Shown: in pieces, positions 1 to 12,497 of the stretch
Position numbering within the stretch: position 1 is the stretch's first letter
How the letters are laid out: each line of letters starts with the position of its first letter
Origin: Dermatemys mawii
Lineage: Eukaryota; Chordata; Testudines; Dermatemydidae
Reading direction: 5' to 3'
DNA length: 64,000 bases
Assembly (NCBI GenBank): GCA_007922305.1
Contig: ML677326.1
Span: 54,306,785-54,370,784 of the forward strand
The notes under the pieces: generated by a model
Database searches by the model: none
Told to the model about the DNA's origin: nothing
The model's input: only the letters and a program-made list of their open reading frames with translations
Program-made: the position numbers and the translations under genes

Positions 1-1614
1 TACCATTTAGCTCTCCGATATTCAGATGCAGAAAAAGACCGAGGAAACTGGTTGACAATGCAGATGAGATTAAAAAAAATTGAAGTGCATGTTGACATTG
101 TTTGGGGATTAAGTGTGAGTAAAGCAGTTATTTTTGAAGTAGTGTGTGTGACTTTTATGCAGTTTACAAGAGCAGAAATCACATTCTGTCAGTGTATGGG
201 ATTGTTAGTTCTTACTTGTGAATTGTACCTGTAGAGTCAAGTGGACAGATTCAGAAATGGTGGAACAGTGTGCAGTTTCATTGGCTTTCATGGAGTGGCA
301 GACATTTACATCAGATCGGAATTTAGCCCAAGAACCCATTTTTCTTCACATTTTTCATTTTTGCGTGAAAGTAACACACTGTAGAGTGCAATTTTATTGG
401 TTGGATTTTATGATGTTAACATTATAGCCATTAAACATTACCTGCTGGTGATGTCACAGCCATGAAATCTGCTGTTATTCCTGCTAGTTCACACTGGGTG
501 TGCCACTTGTTCTCTCTCTTGCTCATACTGCAGTGCAATTACTGAGGATCTTCGGAGTATATACAACTGGGAAACCAAGTAAAGAAAGCTTAGTTACTTC
601 AGATAAGAGGAAAACCAACTCATGAATAGCACCTTCTCATGTATTTCTATTATTTAGGTCATACGGGAGTAATACATATAGGCTGGATCCTAAAATGGTT
701 TAAATTACCAAGTCTGTTGAAATCAGTGGAACGTTGCTGATTTACAGTAGCTGAAAATATGGCCCTCTATTCTAACCCCAACTCAAAGTCCTTTCTTTTC
801 ATATTTGGAGGGCGAAAATATTGTCCCAGTGCTCTTGGAGTTCCATTTTTATGATGCAAATTCTGTTTCATAAACCAAGTCCTGATATTAAAGTCCTTCC
901 ACAGACAAAACCTCTAATTGACTCCAAAAAGTACACAAGTTTTCTTTAAGGCACATATATTTCTTCGCCATTGAATCTTCTCAATGGAAAAACAGTGCAT
1001 TATATTTAGCAAGAACTAAATTCAATTACAAATATGTTTCAAATTAAAGTAAAATTTACAGATGACTGAAATACAAAGACTCCTTTTCTGACCGGAATCT
1101 CCAGTAAACTTTGATCAGTTCTCATGATATTATAAAGCATTTCACAATTCACAGATTTAACATTTTTTCAGCAGTTTATTCTTGAATTCCCGTCTTCTCC
1201 AATATAAATATCACTGAAAATTAAAAGGCACAACCTGCTCAGATGTGTGTGTATCCCTTAACAGAGGGAACATTTAAGGAAGACTGACTTCATAATAAAG
1301 GATTTTTATTTATATCTTGCTGGTCTCTGGCTCTTTCTATGTAGTGTTTCTCTTAGAAAGGTGTATAATTTTGGAGGGGAAAATGCTAAAATTATTAGAA
1401 CATTTACAGGGGTGGGCAGATTAACACTTATGCCCCAAGTATATTTTAGACTGACAGGATATTTTAAGGGTTTTTTTATTTGACGAGTTTTGTAACTAAT
1501 TTACAAGAAAGTTACCTGTAGATATCTGAATTCCCAAAGAGAATCAAAAAGAGAGTTCCGTGATTGCAGATCCTATTCTTCTGTAGGGTTTAGCCAGAAC
1601 AAAATCTTGTATCT
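1..1614. other. AT-rich non-coding stretch, no recognised feature
   Basis: No recognisable protein, RNA gene or repeat is visible. The short open frames at 52-234 and 218-427 have no domain, no plausible splice context and are of chance length. The base composition is AT-rich and CpG-poor, in contrast to the block that begins near 2 kb. Confidence 0.6.
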
Positions 1615-1672
1615 TGGCAGGGGGGCTAGACTTGATGACCCTTGCGGTCTTCTCCACCCCTACAAAGATATG
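1615..1672 (+). repeat. Short CR1 LINE 3'-tail fragment
   Basis: The segment has the wording of the conserved CR1 3' UTR, a G-run then 'ggctagacttgatgaccctt' and a 'ggtct...ccacccct' echo. The better preserved CR1 at 38.9-39.03 kb has the matching 'ggactagatgacc...' block. Only about 58 bp survive and no terminal octamer is seen, so it could instead be the tail of a SINE that borrowed a CR1 3' end. Confidence 0.5.
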
Positions 1673-2040
1673 CCGAATATTGCTGAAATGGTGTGAACTT
1701 TGCACAGTACTATCACACAGTACTATACCTTTAGGAGGAAAGGGTCTGGGCTAGTTATCTGCTGTAGCATCAGAGACATGAGAAGTTGCCATAAAGCAGA
1801 GTTAAGCAAAGCAACCTTTGGAGATTTAAAGGGTGACCGAGGAAAAAATAATCATCCTGTCCTTGTTCACACTCTAAGCTTGGGAAGGGCATTTCCCGGA
1901 GAGTAAGGAAGGGGGGATCCCTAACTGAAAGGGGGGAAGGTGCAGGACTTATCGCTTTATATTTCACTATTTTGGAGGGTCTTTTGATCTTTCCAAGGGG
2001 TAAGATCTGGGGCACTTTTTAAGCCATGTAAGCTCGAATA

Positions 2041-2400
2041 AATCAATTAACAATTTCCAATACGCTTCCCATCGGCAGCGCATCCAAGTAGTTACACGTG
2101 CACGACTTCTCGTCCTGACTCCAATTCAGATGAAATCACAATTTGCAACTAACTGCACCTCCGCATCGCTGCTTCTCCTGGGCAGGGACATCGTTCTTCT
2201 CCCGCGAAACGAGCTTCCTTGCCGTCTTCTCTCCGGCTCACTCCCTACTCCGGCAAACCCCCACATTTCCCACGCAAATCGGCGGGATCTGTAGGCTTTT
2301 CTCCCCGCGGAGCCAGGGCATGATGGAATCCTGCCCCGCGTTCCTGTCGCGGACAAGTGCAGTAGCAGCTCAAGTCCCAGCAGATCTTCAACGGATGTAA
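2041..2400. promoter_or_regulatory. CpG island (candidate promoter or enhancer)
   Basis: By hand count the 360 bp hold 122 C, 73 G and 25 CpG, giving about 54% GC and an observed/expected CpG ratio near 1.0, which meets the classical island criteria. The neighbouring 1.5 kb is AT-rich with few CpG. Overlapping open frames exist on both strands (2143-2400 plus, 2126-2356 and 2245-2484 minus), as expected of GC-rich DNA; none shows a domain. An unmethylated germline promoter, an untranslated first exon or a developmental enhancer would all fit. No TATA box or clear splice donor decides between them. Confidence 0.55.
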
Positions 2401-2610
2401 AGCGGCCATTGAATCCAGTGGGGTCAAGGCAGCTGAGGATCTGCCCCGAAAATAATTAAAGGGAATCGAGCTGAGAAAAGCCACCCAAGAACGGGCTCAG
2501 GTGGATTATTCGCTTGCCTAGGGAATGCAATGCAGGTTCTCACCGCTCATAGAGAGCGCACTCTTTCTATACAAGACACAGCGTGAGAAAGGAGCCACCT
2601 TTCTTCAGCT

Positions 2611-2811
2611 ATCAGGGTTTAGCCGTGTTAGTCTGGATCTGCATAAGCTACAAAGAGTCCTGTGGCACCTTATAGACTAACAGACGTATTGGAGCATAAA
2701 CTTTAGGGGGTGAATGGCATGCATCTGATGAAGTGAGTATTCACCCCCGAAAGCTTATGCTCCAATACGTCTGATAGTCTATAAGGTGCCACAGGACTCT
2801 TTGTCGCTTTC
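2611..2811 (-). mobile_element. Fold-back copy of a Penelope-like element 3' end (copy 1)
   Basis: Two 70-bp arms, 2646-2715 and 2739-2808, are inverted copies of each other with only four or five mismatches by eye. A non-palindromic tail (2611-2645, with 'agccgtgttagtctggatct') lies outside the left arm only, so the element reads 5' to 3' on the minus strand. The text matches a very abundant turtle repeat that I recall as the 3' UTR of Penelope-like retroelements encoding a GIY-YIG nuclease; that assignment is from memory. Two further copies lie near 15.5 and 56.9 kb. Confidence 0.75.
2725..2762 (+). other. Hammerhead-ribozyme-like core inside the fold-back repeat
   Basis: In order there are CTGATGA (2725-2731), one extra A, a stem II candidate with ATTC loop (2733-2748), GAAA (2749-2752), a tiny stem III in which AGC pairs with GCT across TTAT, and C at 2762 as the cleavage-site nucleotide. 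Hammerhead ribozymes are known from Penelope-like elements. Against activity: the extra A after CTGATGA, two mismatches in stem II, and no good stem I directly next to the core. This is probably a decayed or non-functional version. Confidence 0.3.
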
Positions 2812-3720
2812 TTCATCTGTAAGGGCAATAATATGGGGGGATGAGATCTTGTCACCCCTTCGGCACAGAACGTTTGGACTGAAACTGTTCAAATTAGGAG
2901 AAGGTTGCAAAACAGCACAAAAAATGAATCCGATCTGTGTGCAATGCTAATGATGGTGAAAGGGTATTTTACTCCTTGAGGCGAGTCGGACAAGCTAAAT
3001 TGAGATTTAGCGATCCCACCGAAGGCATCAGTCAAAACTGGACTGAGATGAAAATCTGTTGGTTTCCCTCTCGGTGAAAGTGAAATTTAGTAACAATTAA
3101 TTACTGGGACCATTTTCCCTTTCCAGGCAGACAGCACACATTGATCTTTTCATTGCGATTAGAGGTGGAAAGTCCTGGGAGCTGCTGTTTGATCTCAGAT
3201 GTAAACCACCAAAGAATCAGAACAGCAGAGTTGAGCAGTAAAATCTTTTATCCCCGAAGATTATTCGGTTGATCAATTTCACATACAAAACCCATTTATT
3301 CGGTTATTATCTCAGAACACATGTAAGGACTCAACTAGTACCCCTGAAATGGCTGCAGGTAGCGTCAATTATATTTTAATTATTGTCCCTCTCAGATGAT
3401 ATTGATGAGAACTTTTTGAAAACCCTCCCCCAAACTCCCTTGTGTTTTACCATTATTTTGCTCTGCAGATTGGCTCGATACAGCATGAGACATGAAATAA
3501 CTTGCACCCTTCGGGGAAATCATTGACCTAACGAGGCACCAGCGTTGTGGATTTCACACTGTTTATTTGATTGGCGAAGGTTCAAATTCCGATTGGATTA
3601 AAGAAAACCCGAGCCCTCCCTGTCATCTAAGAGCCTGCTTAGATCCTTTGCAGGTCTAACCATTGTAAAACAACATCAGGTTTATGGTCATTTCGCCTGT
3701 GTCACCAGCACATAAATCAC

Positions 3721-4100
3721 TGTCCAGGTTCCCGCCGCAGTAGGGCGAGACAGCAGGGCAAACCGCTTCGGCAGGGTCGGAGTTAACCGCCCAGAAAACC
3801 AGGGCTACCAGATTATTTACCGCGCAGTTTTTTGCAAGCTGCCACTTTGCGATCCTGTAGTTTTACAGGACAACCAAAAAGAGCCGGTTTATCTTGTAAC
3901 AGAAACAAGCCGCGACAGCATCTCGTGCATTTTAGAGTCACTCCTGGTCTGGGGCAGTTATCGGAGCCAATTACTTCTCTTTGTTTTCCTTGTGTAAATG
4001 AACGGGGTAATCTGGCCAGGTCTCGAGCATTTATCTGTTTATTTGAAATGAGAATATACCAAATAAACCTGCATTTTTCTTCCATTCGGGTGGTTTGTTT
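3721..4100. promoter_or_regulatory. Second CpG-rich cluster
   Basis: About 19 CpG were counted by eye in 380 bp, concentrated in 3731-3830 ('cccgccgcag', 'taccgcgcag') and 3905-3925 ('agccgcgacagc'). The cluster is weaker than the island at 2041-2400 but clearly above the rest of the window. Two long overlapping frames on opposite strands (3832-4116 plus, 3813-4085 minus) have no recognisable domain. It may be a distal regulatory element or an alternative promoter; no transcript evidence is visible. Confidence 0.35.
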
Positions 4101-4410
4101 GAAGTCTCCGGGTTAGGAATTTAGATAAGAGGAATCTCAGACAAGCATATCAGGGTGCCAGGCACCAGATAACCTTACAAGTACCTCCCTCCCCGCCTCA
4201 GGGGCTGCCTTCATAGGCCAGGGGAGAAAAGGTTCTTCACCTTCACAGAGCAAAAGAGGAAAAACGAGGGTCTCCGATTCAGGACAATCAGGAGTAGTTA
4301 AATCTCCACTACCAGATAAAAGACCAGAGCCTGTGATCTATACTAAAGCAAAGATTCCCCTGAGAAAACTAGGAACTTTGCGTGAGTAAGGACCAAGTAA
4401 AAACCGCCGG

Positions 4411-4441
4411 ATTTCATTCATTTCATTTCATTCATTCATTC
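4411..4441. repeat. Imperfect (ATTC)n microsatellite
   Basis: About seven units of ATTC, some with an extra T, are arranged in tandem. Confidence 0.85.
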
Positions 4442-7086
4442 CAAGTTTGCTACAATAAGGGCCCAATCAGGTGAAACCCTTGCACGCCCTAAAAAAGTCT
4501 TATTAGAAGACGTACGGTCCTTTATCCTGCTTAGTGCTGAGCGCCTTCTTCCAGACGAGAGTAAGGACGAGGGAGCAATACGTTGGGTCCAGGTGCCTGA
4601 GTGTTAAATGTGCAAGAAATATGGGATCTTTTCACGTGGACTTTGTTAAAATAATTTGTTCCTACTTGGAGGAGGATTTGGCGATTAGAGTATACATGGA
4701 AAGAACAAACAACTCTTTTTATGCTCACACTGATTGCAAGAGGAAAGCAGGACGAGATTTTATTTTATAAGAGGGGGAACCTTCAATTTTTGTAAAAGAC
4801 CAATTTAGGGAAAAAAAACAACTCAACTGTCAGCTGTTTTCCAAACATCAGGTTAATGCTACCCAGAGCTTTGTCGTAATGTGACTTTACTGTTTTCAAA
4901 TGTGTTTTCCAACCTGTAATCGTTTGTTTGTTATGTCTCGGCACAAAACAATGAAAGCAAAATAGGAAGGGCATGCACTGGGGATTTTTTATTTGCGTGT
5001 GTATTTATTTTTGCAAAGCCAAACCACATTTTTTCATTTTGAGCCCAGCAATAATCCCAAAGAGCAAGGGGGGGGGGTATTTAAAAGCAGCAGATAGTTT
5101 TTCCCTTAATTTGATTACAGACCATTTCGTTGACACTTTTTCGTCCCCCTGTACTTCAAATAAAGGGTTTTCAACAAGTGTAAAATACACGGCCACGTTG
5201 GAATGGGATACTCAAGAGCGTTAATATTTTCATTTGCCTCTGTAGTGCAGCACAACGACCGAGAATTATTTACACTTCAAACGTTTCACACACGCAGGAA
5301 ACTTTTGAGAATATTAACAGCGAACTTCAATCCTCTATTAGATTTCTATATAGACCATCAGAGAGAAAAATGGCACGTGGCAACTATATGGCATAGTTTT
5401 GATCACAAGATCCGTGCTCTCTTGTTCAGACTACCGGTACGAAAATTGTGGAAGGTGTAGATAACTACGGCCCGAAATTGTGTTCTAAACACAAGTCCTC
5501 CAAACAAGTAGAGCTTTCAAAATAGGAAGGGTTTATTCATTATTATTTATTGATAGTAGTAGGTGGTGGTCTCCAGGAGCACTGCAAAATTAACTGTTCG
5601 GTCTCCTGTTTTACTCTGTAAAATATATGACCGATTAATGTTAGCGGACACAAACTAAATTCTTTCAACGAATCCGGATACAACATATATGTAAAATAAT
5701 GTTGAAATTTTACATTGGTGAATATATGTGTGACGGAAACTCTGAGAAAAAATAGCTGGCCCACATTGTTATTCGTCTAATATTTCCAGGCAGAAATCAG
5801 ATGTGAATAAATCTTTAATCAGTGCTCACTTTGTTTGCGAACAAATAAAATACCAATGATTTTCCTGCTGCAAAAGCCGCAGGATCAGCTACAGAAAAGT
5901 CACATATCTGTACTCTTTGCAGCTGAGAATGATAAGAACATTACTGATGTTCTGCTTGAAATATCTACAAGTTGCTTAGATTCTGTCTTGATACTTTTTT
6001 AAAGGGCGTTTTTTAAATACCCTCAATTGCTCTGGGTACAGTTATTTTGAAAATAGTAGCTTTATTAGAGTGAAATTCTATTTCAAAGCACAGAAGTCTC
6101 TTGATTCAAAAGAGGGGAGTGCGTTTGGGGAGGGGCGAAGGGGGAAATCCCAATCTGGTCAGGAGTTATTTTTCGGCTACTAGAGAGGCTACTGACTCTA
6201 GATATTATCTTTCCTCATTGAAAAGTATTAGACTAAAGATTTTACTCTACAAACCAAATCCTCCATCCTTGCAGACAGTTTACTAAACAGTTTAATTGTT
6301 GACCAGTGCCCTTTGCCTAGGGGGTCTCGTCCATAAACTAAAGCTGGACAGTACAGTATATTTTCCATCCACTGACTGGCTCATTAATGCCAAAGCCGTG
6401 GGTGCGAATTGCTTCTCATTTACTAATAAAACGTTACTACAGCTAGATTAAAAGTGTATTTGGAGTACACGCTGTATCTGAACGGCTTTTACATGTTATT
6501 GTGTCTCAATGCCTCCTTTCCTGATCTTATTACTTGCTCCGGGTTGAATGTTTATAGATAATAAAGAACTAATTTCGTTCTTAGTAATGATTTGCTCAAG
6601 ACGTACATCAGTCACTGGTATCGGGACCCATCACAGCCACGAGGGTCCAGTGCCCCACGTACACAGCTGTCTGAGAACGAAGGAGGAAGTAATGTGGATG
6701 TATTTCAAGCATTTTGTTTAATCGAAGTCTAATTGTAGTGTGGTGAGTACAGAGAATAGTTTCTTGTTCAGGAAGGAAAATATTTGAACACCGCGTTGAA
6801 GGGGCAGGTGAATATTCTGCATTTGGCCGAGTGTTTGCAGCATTTAGGATCTTTGAACCTCAGTGTTTGCTGAATATAGGTTCTGTGTCCCATCCTAGTC
6901 CTACTGAAGTCAATGGCAAAGCTTTAGGATTGCAGGACCAAGCTCTCAGAAATCAATGTCAGGATCGCGTATTCTTCTCGCCCGCCTGCCAACCCGGAGA
7001 TCAAGAAAGCGAACGTGTACAAAATATCATGGCCCGGGTTTTGTTATTTTCCCCTCTCGAATCCTACATTTAATTCCAAGGGAAAA

Positions 7087-7108
7087 GGTGGGGGTGGGGG
7101 TGGAGGGA
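7087..7108 (+). repeat. G-rich tract
   Basis: The runs GG, GGGGG, GGGGG, GG and GGG are separated by single bases. A G-quadruplex is possible but needs a two-G layer or a bulge, because there are only three runs of three or more Gs. Confidence 0.5.
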
Positions 7109-9400
7109 GAGAAGAGTTTACTACAAACATTGGGGCTTTTGAGCAGAAAGATTGCGTTCTCCGATTCCACCAATTTTATTTATATGGGTTAGGGTAAAAT
7201 ATATATTGGACAAGAGCAACATGAATTCCGAAAAACCCCAAAGTCTGGCAATAATTCCTCCTTCAAAGGATCAAAAAATATACACTGTGCAGCACAGAGG
7301 CAAGCAGTACAGTACTGTCTGTTACAGGCAAGTGACATCATATAGAATCTGAATGCCTTCCCCATTATTCACTTAGAGCAGGTTTTAAGGTTATGTTCCA
7401 ATTTGAAAACGCAAGCTTGTCTTGCTGCTCCATATTATATTACCCGTCTCTTATGCAATGGATCATCACATTAAATGTCAGGCAGAAGAAATGGAAAACA
7501 AGCTCAAACAGAAAGTAGATAATATTTCCATGAAGGAACATTTCACTCTTTAACGAGCTCCCTGCACGCTCTAATTATACTATAAACTTGTTTTGATTAT
7601 GCACCAGATTGTAGACTGCAAACCATGGAACTACTTTTTAAAACTATTTTTGGAGCAAACATTTTCCGTGCCTCTAGCTTTGCAGAGGGAGTAAATTTCT
7701 TATTTCGGTCTCTGATGCTGGGGACACACACCCAGCCAGGGCTCTGGTTGCCAGGCACAAATGTAACATTTAACTCTGTAATTCCCCACCCCACCCCCGC
7801 CGCCTTTAGTTAGTGTTTCTTTGGATGGAGTGAAAGGAGGGAAAGTTTTGTTCTAAATATTAAAGCTGTCTAGCACCAGCTCTAGACGAGATCACCATAT
7901 ACAGTGGTCGCTGGCAAACTCACTTTCGCGCTAGTTCTTTTATACCGAAAATTCAGAGTGAAACCATGGTCGAGAGAAATCACTTTTACCTTTATTCTTT
8001 GGAACCACTGTCACTGTTCTCTTCTCTTGAGACATGGGCTGTCCTTGGAGATCTTCTCTGTCCTCTAGAATGTCCCTCTGTCACCTGGAATGACACACAG
8101 TTAAATTAAATGTTTAACAGCTCCCCCCACTACATACGTACTTACAGTTTTGTTCATTGCAGTTTGACAGTACACAAAAGTCCCCCCCCCCTTCCCCATA
8201 TACGGCACTCCTGGAAAATAATCTGCACCTACTCTGGGAACCCATCAATTGTTTGCATAATCAAGTCTATGCCAAACCCAGTCACAAAGTTCTTTTCTAT
8301 TTAGATATTCTAAATGCACTTCAATCCCGGTACTCTGCTAACAATATTTTATGTATTATATTATTATTATTTATTTCCACTAGTAGATGCTCCCTCCTTT
8401 TGTAGGAAAGCCTGTCCAACTGCGGAAAGCCTTCGTTCGTCTGCCTCTAAATAGACTCCAAAGCGCTAAGAAGAAACATCATAACAAAACAGAGCCCAGC
8501 ATCCATTAGTATCTTCAGGATTGTTTAAACAATTCTATAGACTCATTTACACTGATTCAAGGCTTGTCCTGCTCCCTGGATTATACCTGGCACAGAAATC
8601 TGAAGACACTTGACACAGGCAACTAACCCGGGGGTCCATCTCTTTGCCGTGCCCGGAATTTTAGCTCTGCTCTGGAGGGGGTTTTGCTTTTCTATTTTAA
8701 TGCTAAGAGATTCTTACATTGGATCTGAGACTTGTTATTTTGCAGCGGGATCCAACCTTTCACTCTACTGACGGCTCTCATGACCCCCTGCTGGGCAAAG
8801 GCATTTGTTTTTTGTTTAATGTTAACGCCCACCTATCAAGATGAGCTTCAAACTCTTATTAAAACAACCCCAGCACCCGCACGTTACCCAGGGCACATGA
8901 AATCAAATCGCGAGAGGTTTGGTTATTTTATGACGTTAGCGGGACAGCGGACTCCTTGACACTGACATTTGATTTAAAGCTGCCTCATCAGAAACAAAAA
9001 CAAATAACTTAAAAAATAAACCTGACAAGAGCTACAACGCTCAGTACGTGTATGGATGACAGAACAGAAAAGGAAATAAATCTTGGTTACCTAATTGAAA
9101 GGAAGAAGAAAGCCGTTTGTATAAATAGTGCTTCAGAAAGAGGAAAAACAGGACACAAATGACATGAGACAACTGGCAGTGCCTACGCATGCGTGTCGAT
9201 ACAGTATGTCTGTGCGTAGCTGGAATGGAGAATCCTCACTGCGCTTCCCCATTTGCAGAACGAATGTAACGAAGAGCTGTTTGGCTGCTGAAATCTGATT
9301 AGTGCAATTACTACTGAGGGATTAGAATCTTGCCTTTTCATGGAGGAATTTGAATTCAGTGAGAGATTTTCCTCCACCCTCTATGTCTGCTCTATCCATC

Positions 9401-11220
9401 TCAAAGAAAGATTCAGGAGAAATGGGGGTGGGGAGGATTAGGTGACAAGGGACAAAGGATTAGAGACATGGAAAATTTACATTGGAAGAGAGGTTGGAAA
9501 AACGGAGACTGATTGCTTTAAGAAGGGATAGGTATAAAAGGGGACAAGAGAGGGGTATAGAGAAATTAGACTGGCACTTCTAATCACCCTGTCTCATTAT
9601 ACAATAAGAACATCCAGGAAAAACAAAAAAACAGACCAACAGACCCCGATAAAAGGAAATATTTTGTCACCCAATTAGTCTCTTGTACTGAGGAAGCTCT
9701 TGTACAAGAGCTTCAGAAAAGGACTAGACAGCTCTGTACATAAGGAGACTACACAGGGATTTATAGTAAAGGTTACAAAAATAGACAAGTGTTTTGGAAA
9801 GGATACAAATTATCATGCCTTGCTTAGGGCATAAGTCAAACCAGCTATTGAGTGTTAGGGGGAGATTTCTCTGGGGAGGGACTGTTATTCCATAACTACC
9901 TCCTTTAGCGTTTTTTCCCCATCTTTCTGTGATGCAGCTGGTACTACATTGTAAGATACAGGACAAAGGACTATATGGACCATTGGTTCGGCTCCAGCAT
10001 GGCAATTCCTTGTTCCTCATGAATCAGGACTGCGGGATCTCACCTGGAGAGGCAGATATGTAGACATTCCCTCTTACCCAACCCTCTTTTTGCTCCTATA
10101 GAATTATGAAAATTCACATTAAGACCTCAACCCTGTAAAAATGTATGTGTGTGAATATCTTCACTGACGCAACTGGTAACAAGATGGGAACATTCTCATC
10201 CATAAAGTTACTCCAATGCACAAGTGTTTGCAGGACTGTGGCCCTACATTTCAACATTAAACTGCAACCAATCCAGAAGAATGCTACTCTACCTGCCAAC
10301 CAAAAATGCAGCTCTCTCTTTTTCAAATCCCCTTTGCAGATATGTGAAGAAATTGTAATCATTTAACTAATGATTATGGGAAAACAATTATTCCAATGTA
10401 TGTTGCAATAATTACATATAATTTAATCTCTCTCTTTTTGATCCAATTTTGCAAATCCTACATCATGTTCCAAACTTCCATTGGAACCAAAAGGAATTCT
10501 GTTTGCAAAGTGTTTACAGGGTCACGCCCTTTGTGGGACAGCCCCCCCCCTCCCCTTGTACATCCATCTCAACCTTGGGCTCAGTTCTACTCCCATTAAA
10601 GTCAAGGGTAAAATTAACCAAAGGGAGCAAGGTTTGTCCCCTACTATTGTATCATTTTTTTTTAAAAAAAAATAGAAATTAGTGTAACAGACCCACCCCA
10701 AGCATCTATGTTTTAAATTGTAGGAAACTTTGCACAAGACAGACATTTTCTTCATCATCACAAAAAAGGAAGAGCTTCACTGAATTGTCTGTGCACCATT
10801 TTGTCTTTTGTTACTTATTGGTTTCTATCCTTCATTTTCTGGGTACCAAAACCTTCATTTGAAATGTAGATTGCATCCTCTTTGGCACATATTGAGCCCA
10901 TTGCTTGGGTTAAGGTTACAGCCTTAATATTATTTAACGTATATTGAGGCTGAGATTTTCAAAGAAGCCAAAAAGAGTTAAGTGTTTAACTTGCATTTTA
11001 ACCTTAATGTTTTAACTTCTTTTCTGTAGGTAATTTGCAATTACCAACAGTATACACATTCATACACCTTTCTGGAGTATAGCTTGTGTGCTGTTCTTGA
11101 CATATATTCGTTGCATCCTCCTATCACCTTAATGTCTCTCTTCAGAATCATTATAGTCTATGATATGAATGACCATAAACAATGCTGTACATAGTATATA
11201 CTATAGTATGTAAAATGTAA
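9401..11220. other. AT-rich non-coding stretch with one perfect palindrome
   Basis: No gene or clear transposon is seen. At 9693-9714 there is a perfect 22-bp palindrome (gaagctcttgt and its complement, no spacer). A C-rich run lies at 10543-10556, and phrases such as 'cccattaaagtcaaggg' near 10.6 kb resemble decayed copies of a common sauropsid palindromic repeat. The 98-residue minus frame at 9724-10020 shows no domain. Confidence 0.5.
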
Positions 11221-11224
11221 TACT

Positions 11225-11470
11225 AATATAAGCACTTGTATAGTGCCTTTAATCTGAGGAGAAAAAAGTGCTTTAAAATGTTTAAAATGGCCTTGCAACG
11301 CCATGTGGTGAAAGAATTTGGAAGTATTATTTCAAACTTCTAGATAGCAAATGGTGGCACAGAAAGAATAAGTGACTTGCTAGAAGTCACACAGAATATC
11401 TGTGACAGCAAAGATAAAAGAATGCTTATTACCTGGCTCCCAAGCTCAGGTCCAATCTACATATTACAGG
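11225..11470 (-). repeat. Decayed MIR-like SINE
   Basis: The order of motifs is that of an inverted MIR: 'gtgcttta' near the start, then 'ggcacagaaag', 'agtgacttgct', 'gtcacacag', and 'ctggctcccaagctc'. This matches the antisense MIR landmarks for the polymerase-III-derived core, with many substitutions, so the copy is old. Confidence 0.5.
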
Positions 11471-12497
11471 TTCAAATTAAACAACTAGTAGAAAGTCTTA
11501 TGAAAAGTAGCTACCACATGGATGCATAGTAATTACATTATGCTTCAATTTTCCTGATCTTGAAAATCTGTGTGTTTTAAAAATAATAAAACATTAAACT
11601 TTAAAGTGAAGCAAACTGTTTAGAAAATTTAAAAAGAAAATTGCTCCTGAGCTTGGCATTCAAGAGTTTTGCTTTAACACAGATAAGAAATCTGTACAAT
11701 TAAAATCTTTTAAATGGGCTTTTTAAAAGAACTATGGGAATGCTTTTAGCATCTTAACATGGAACATTGCAAGAGAGATAATTATAATATAAATAGGAGC
11801 ATTTGGATAAGAAAAGTCTGTCTATTGTTCTTAAGAGGTTGTATCAGTGACCACCAATTATTATTTAATAAAGTGAGTTCTGTTAATCAGGAACTTACTA
11901 CAAGTAGCATAAGATATGGCATATTCAATCAAGAGGCAATTAGCAAGAAGGTAGGATTGTTATCGGAGCATTCTTTATTTAAAGATTCACTCCTAAAAAT
12001 CTTAGGGACAAATCCTGCCTTGTGTTAGGGCTTGAAAGAGTAGGACAAAAGATGTAGAGAACCTCTTCTTCCTGTGCAAATAGCTCAGGATCTCCACTCC
12101 ATAACACTCAGAGAGCTAGGAGAGATGTTAGCTAAGGCATTGGCTGATGCACCATAACTCCACAAGAGTACACCATGCCGGTAAGCATATCTTGATGGCT
12201 GGGTTTGTGCTTTGCTCTGCTATGAGGAGAGCCTTGGCTCTGCAGTTTCATGTGTCCACTCCTGCTTTCTTGCAGGAAGAGCAGAAACAGGTCACATAAC
12301 TGTTACAACTAACAACATAACCCCATCCCCCAGCCTTGCACAAAAATGAGTAGCACCCAAAAGACAGGAGAAAAATGCCTTTTTTACCACTATTAGGAAA
12401 TAAAGAGAGATCCCTCCTCTGCCACCAGTGATTAGTTCAGCAGTTGAGTTTCCTGGCTCTGGTTGCTGCACTCCCAGATCTTAATCAACATATCAGA

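Larger units (their letters stand above)
2812..9400. other. Repeat-poor, CpG-retaining block with no recognised gene
   Basis: About 6.6 kb contains no recognisable transposon apart from short decayed motifs, and it keeps scattered CpG and TAAT-type motifs. Open frames such as 3832-4116, 5203-5460 and 8732-8959 show no domain or codon-like conservation that I can recognise. Such blocks often flank or lie within developmental genes and hold conserved non-coding elements. I cannot name the gene, and alignment to other amniotes would be needed to say whether the block is constrained. Confidence 0.4.
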
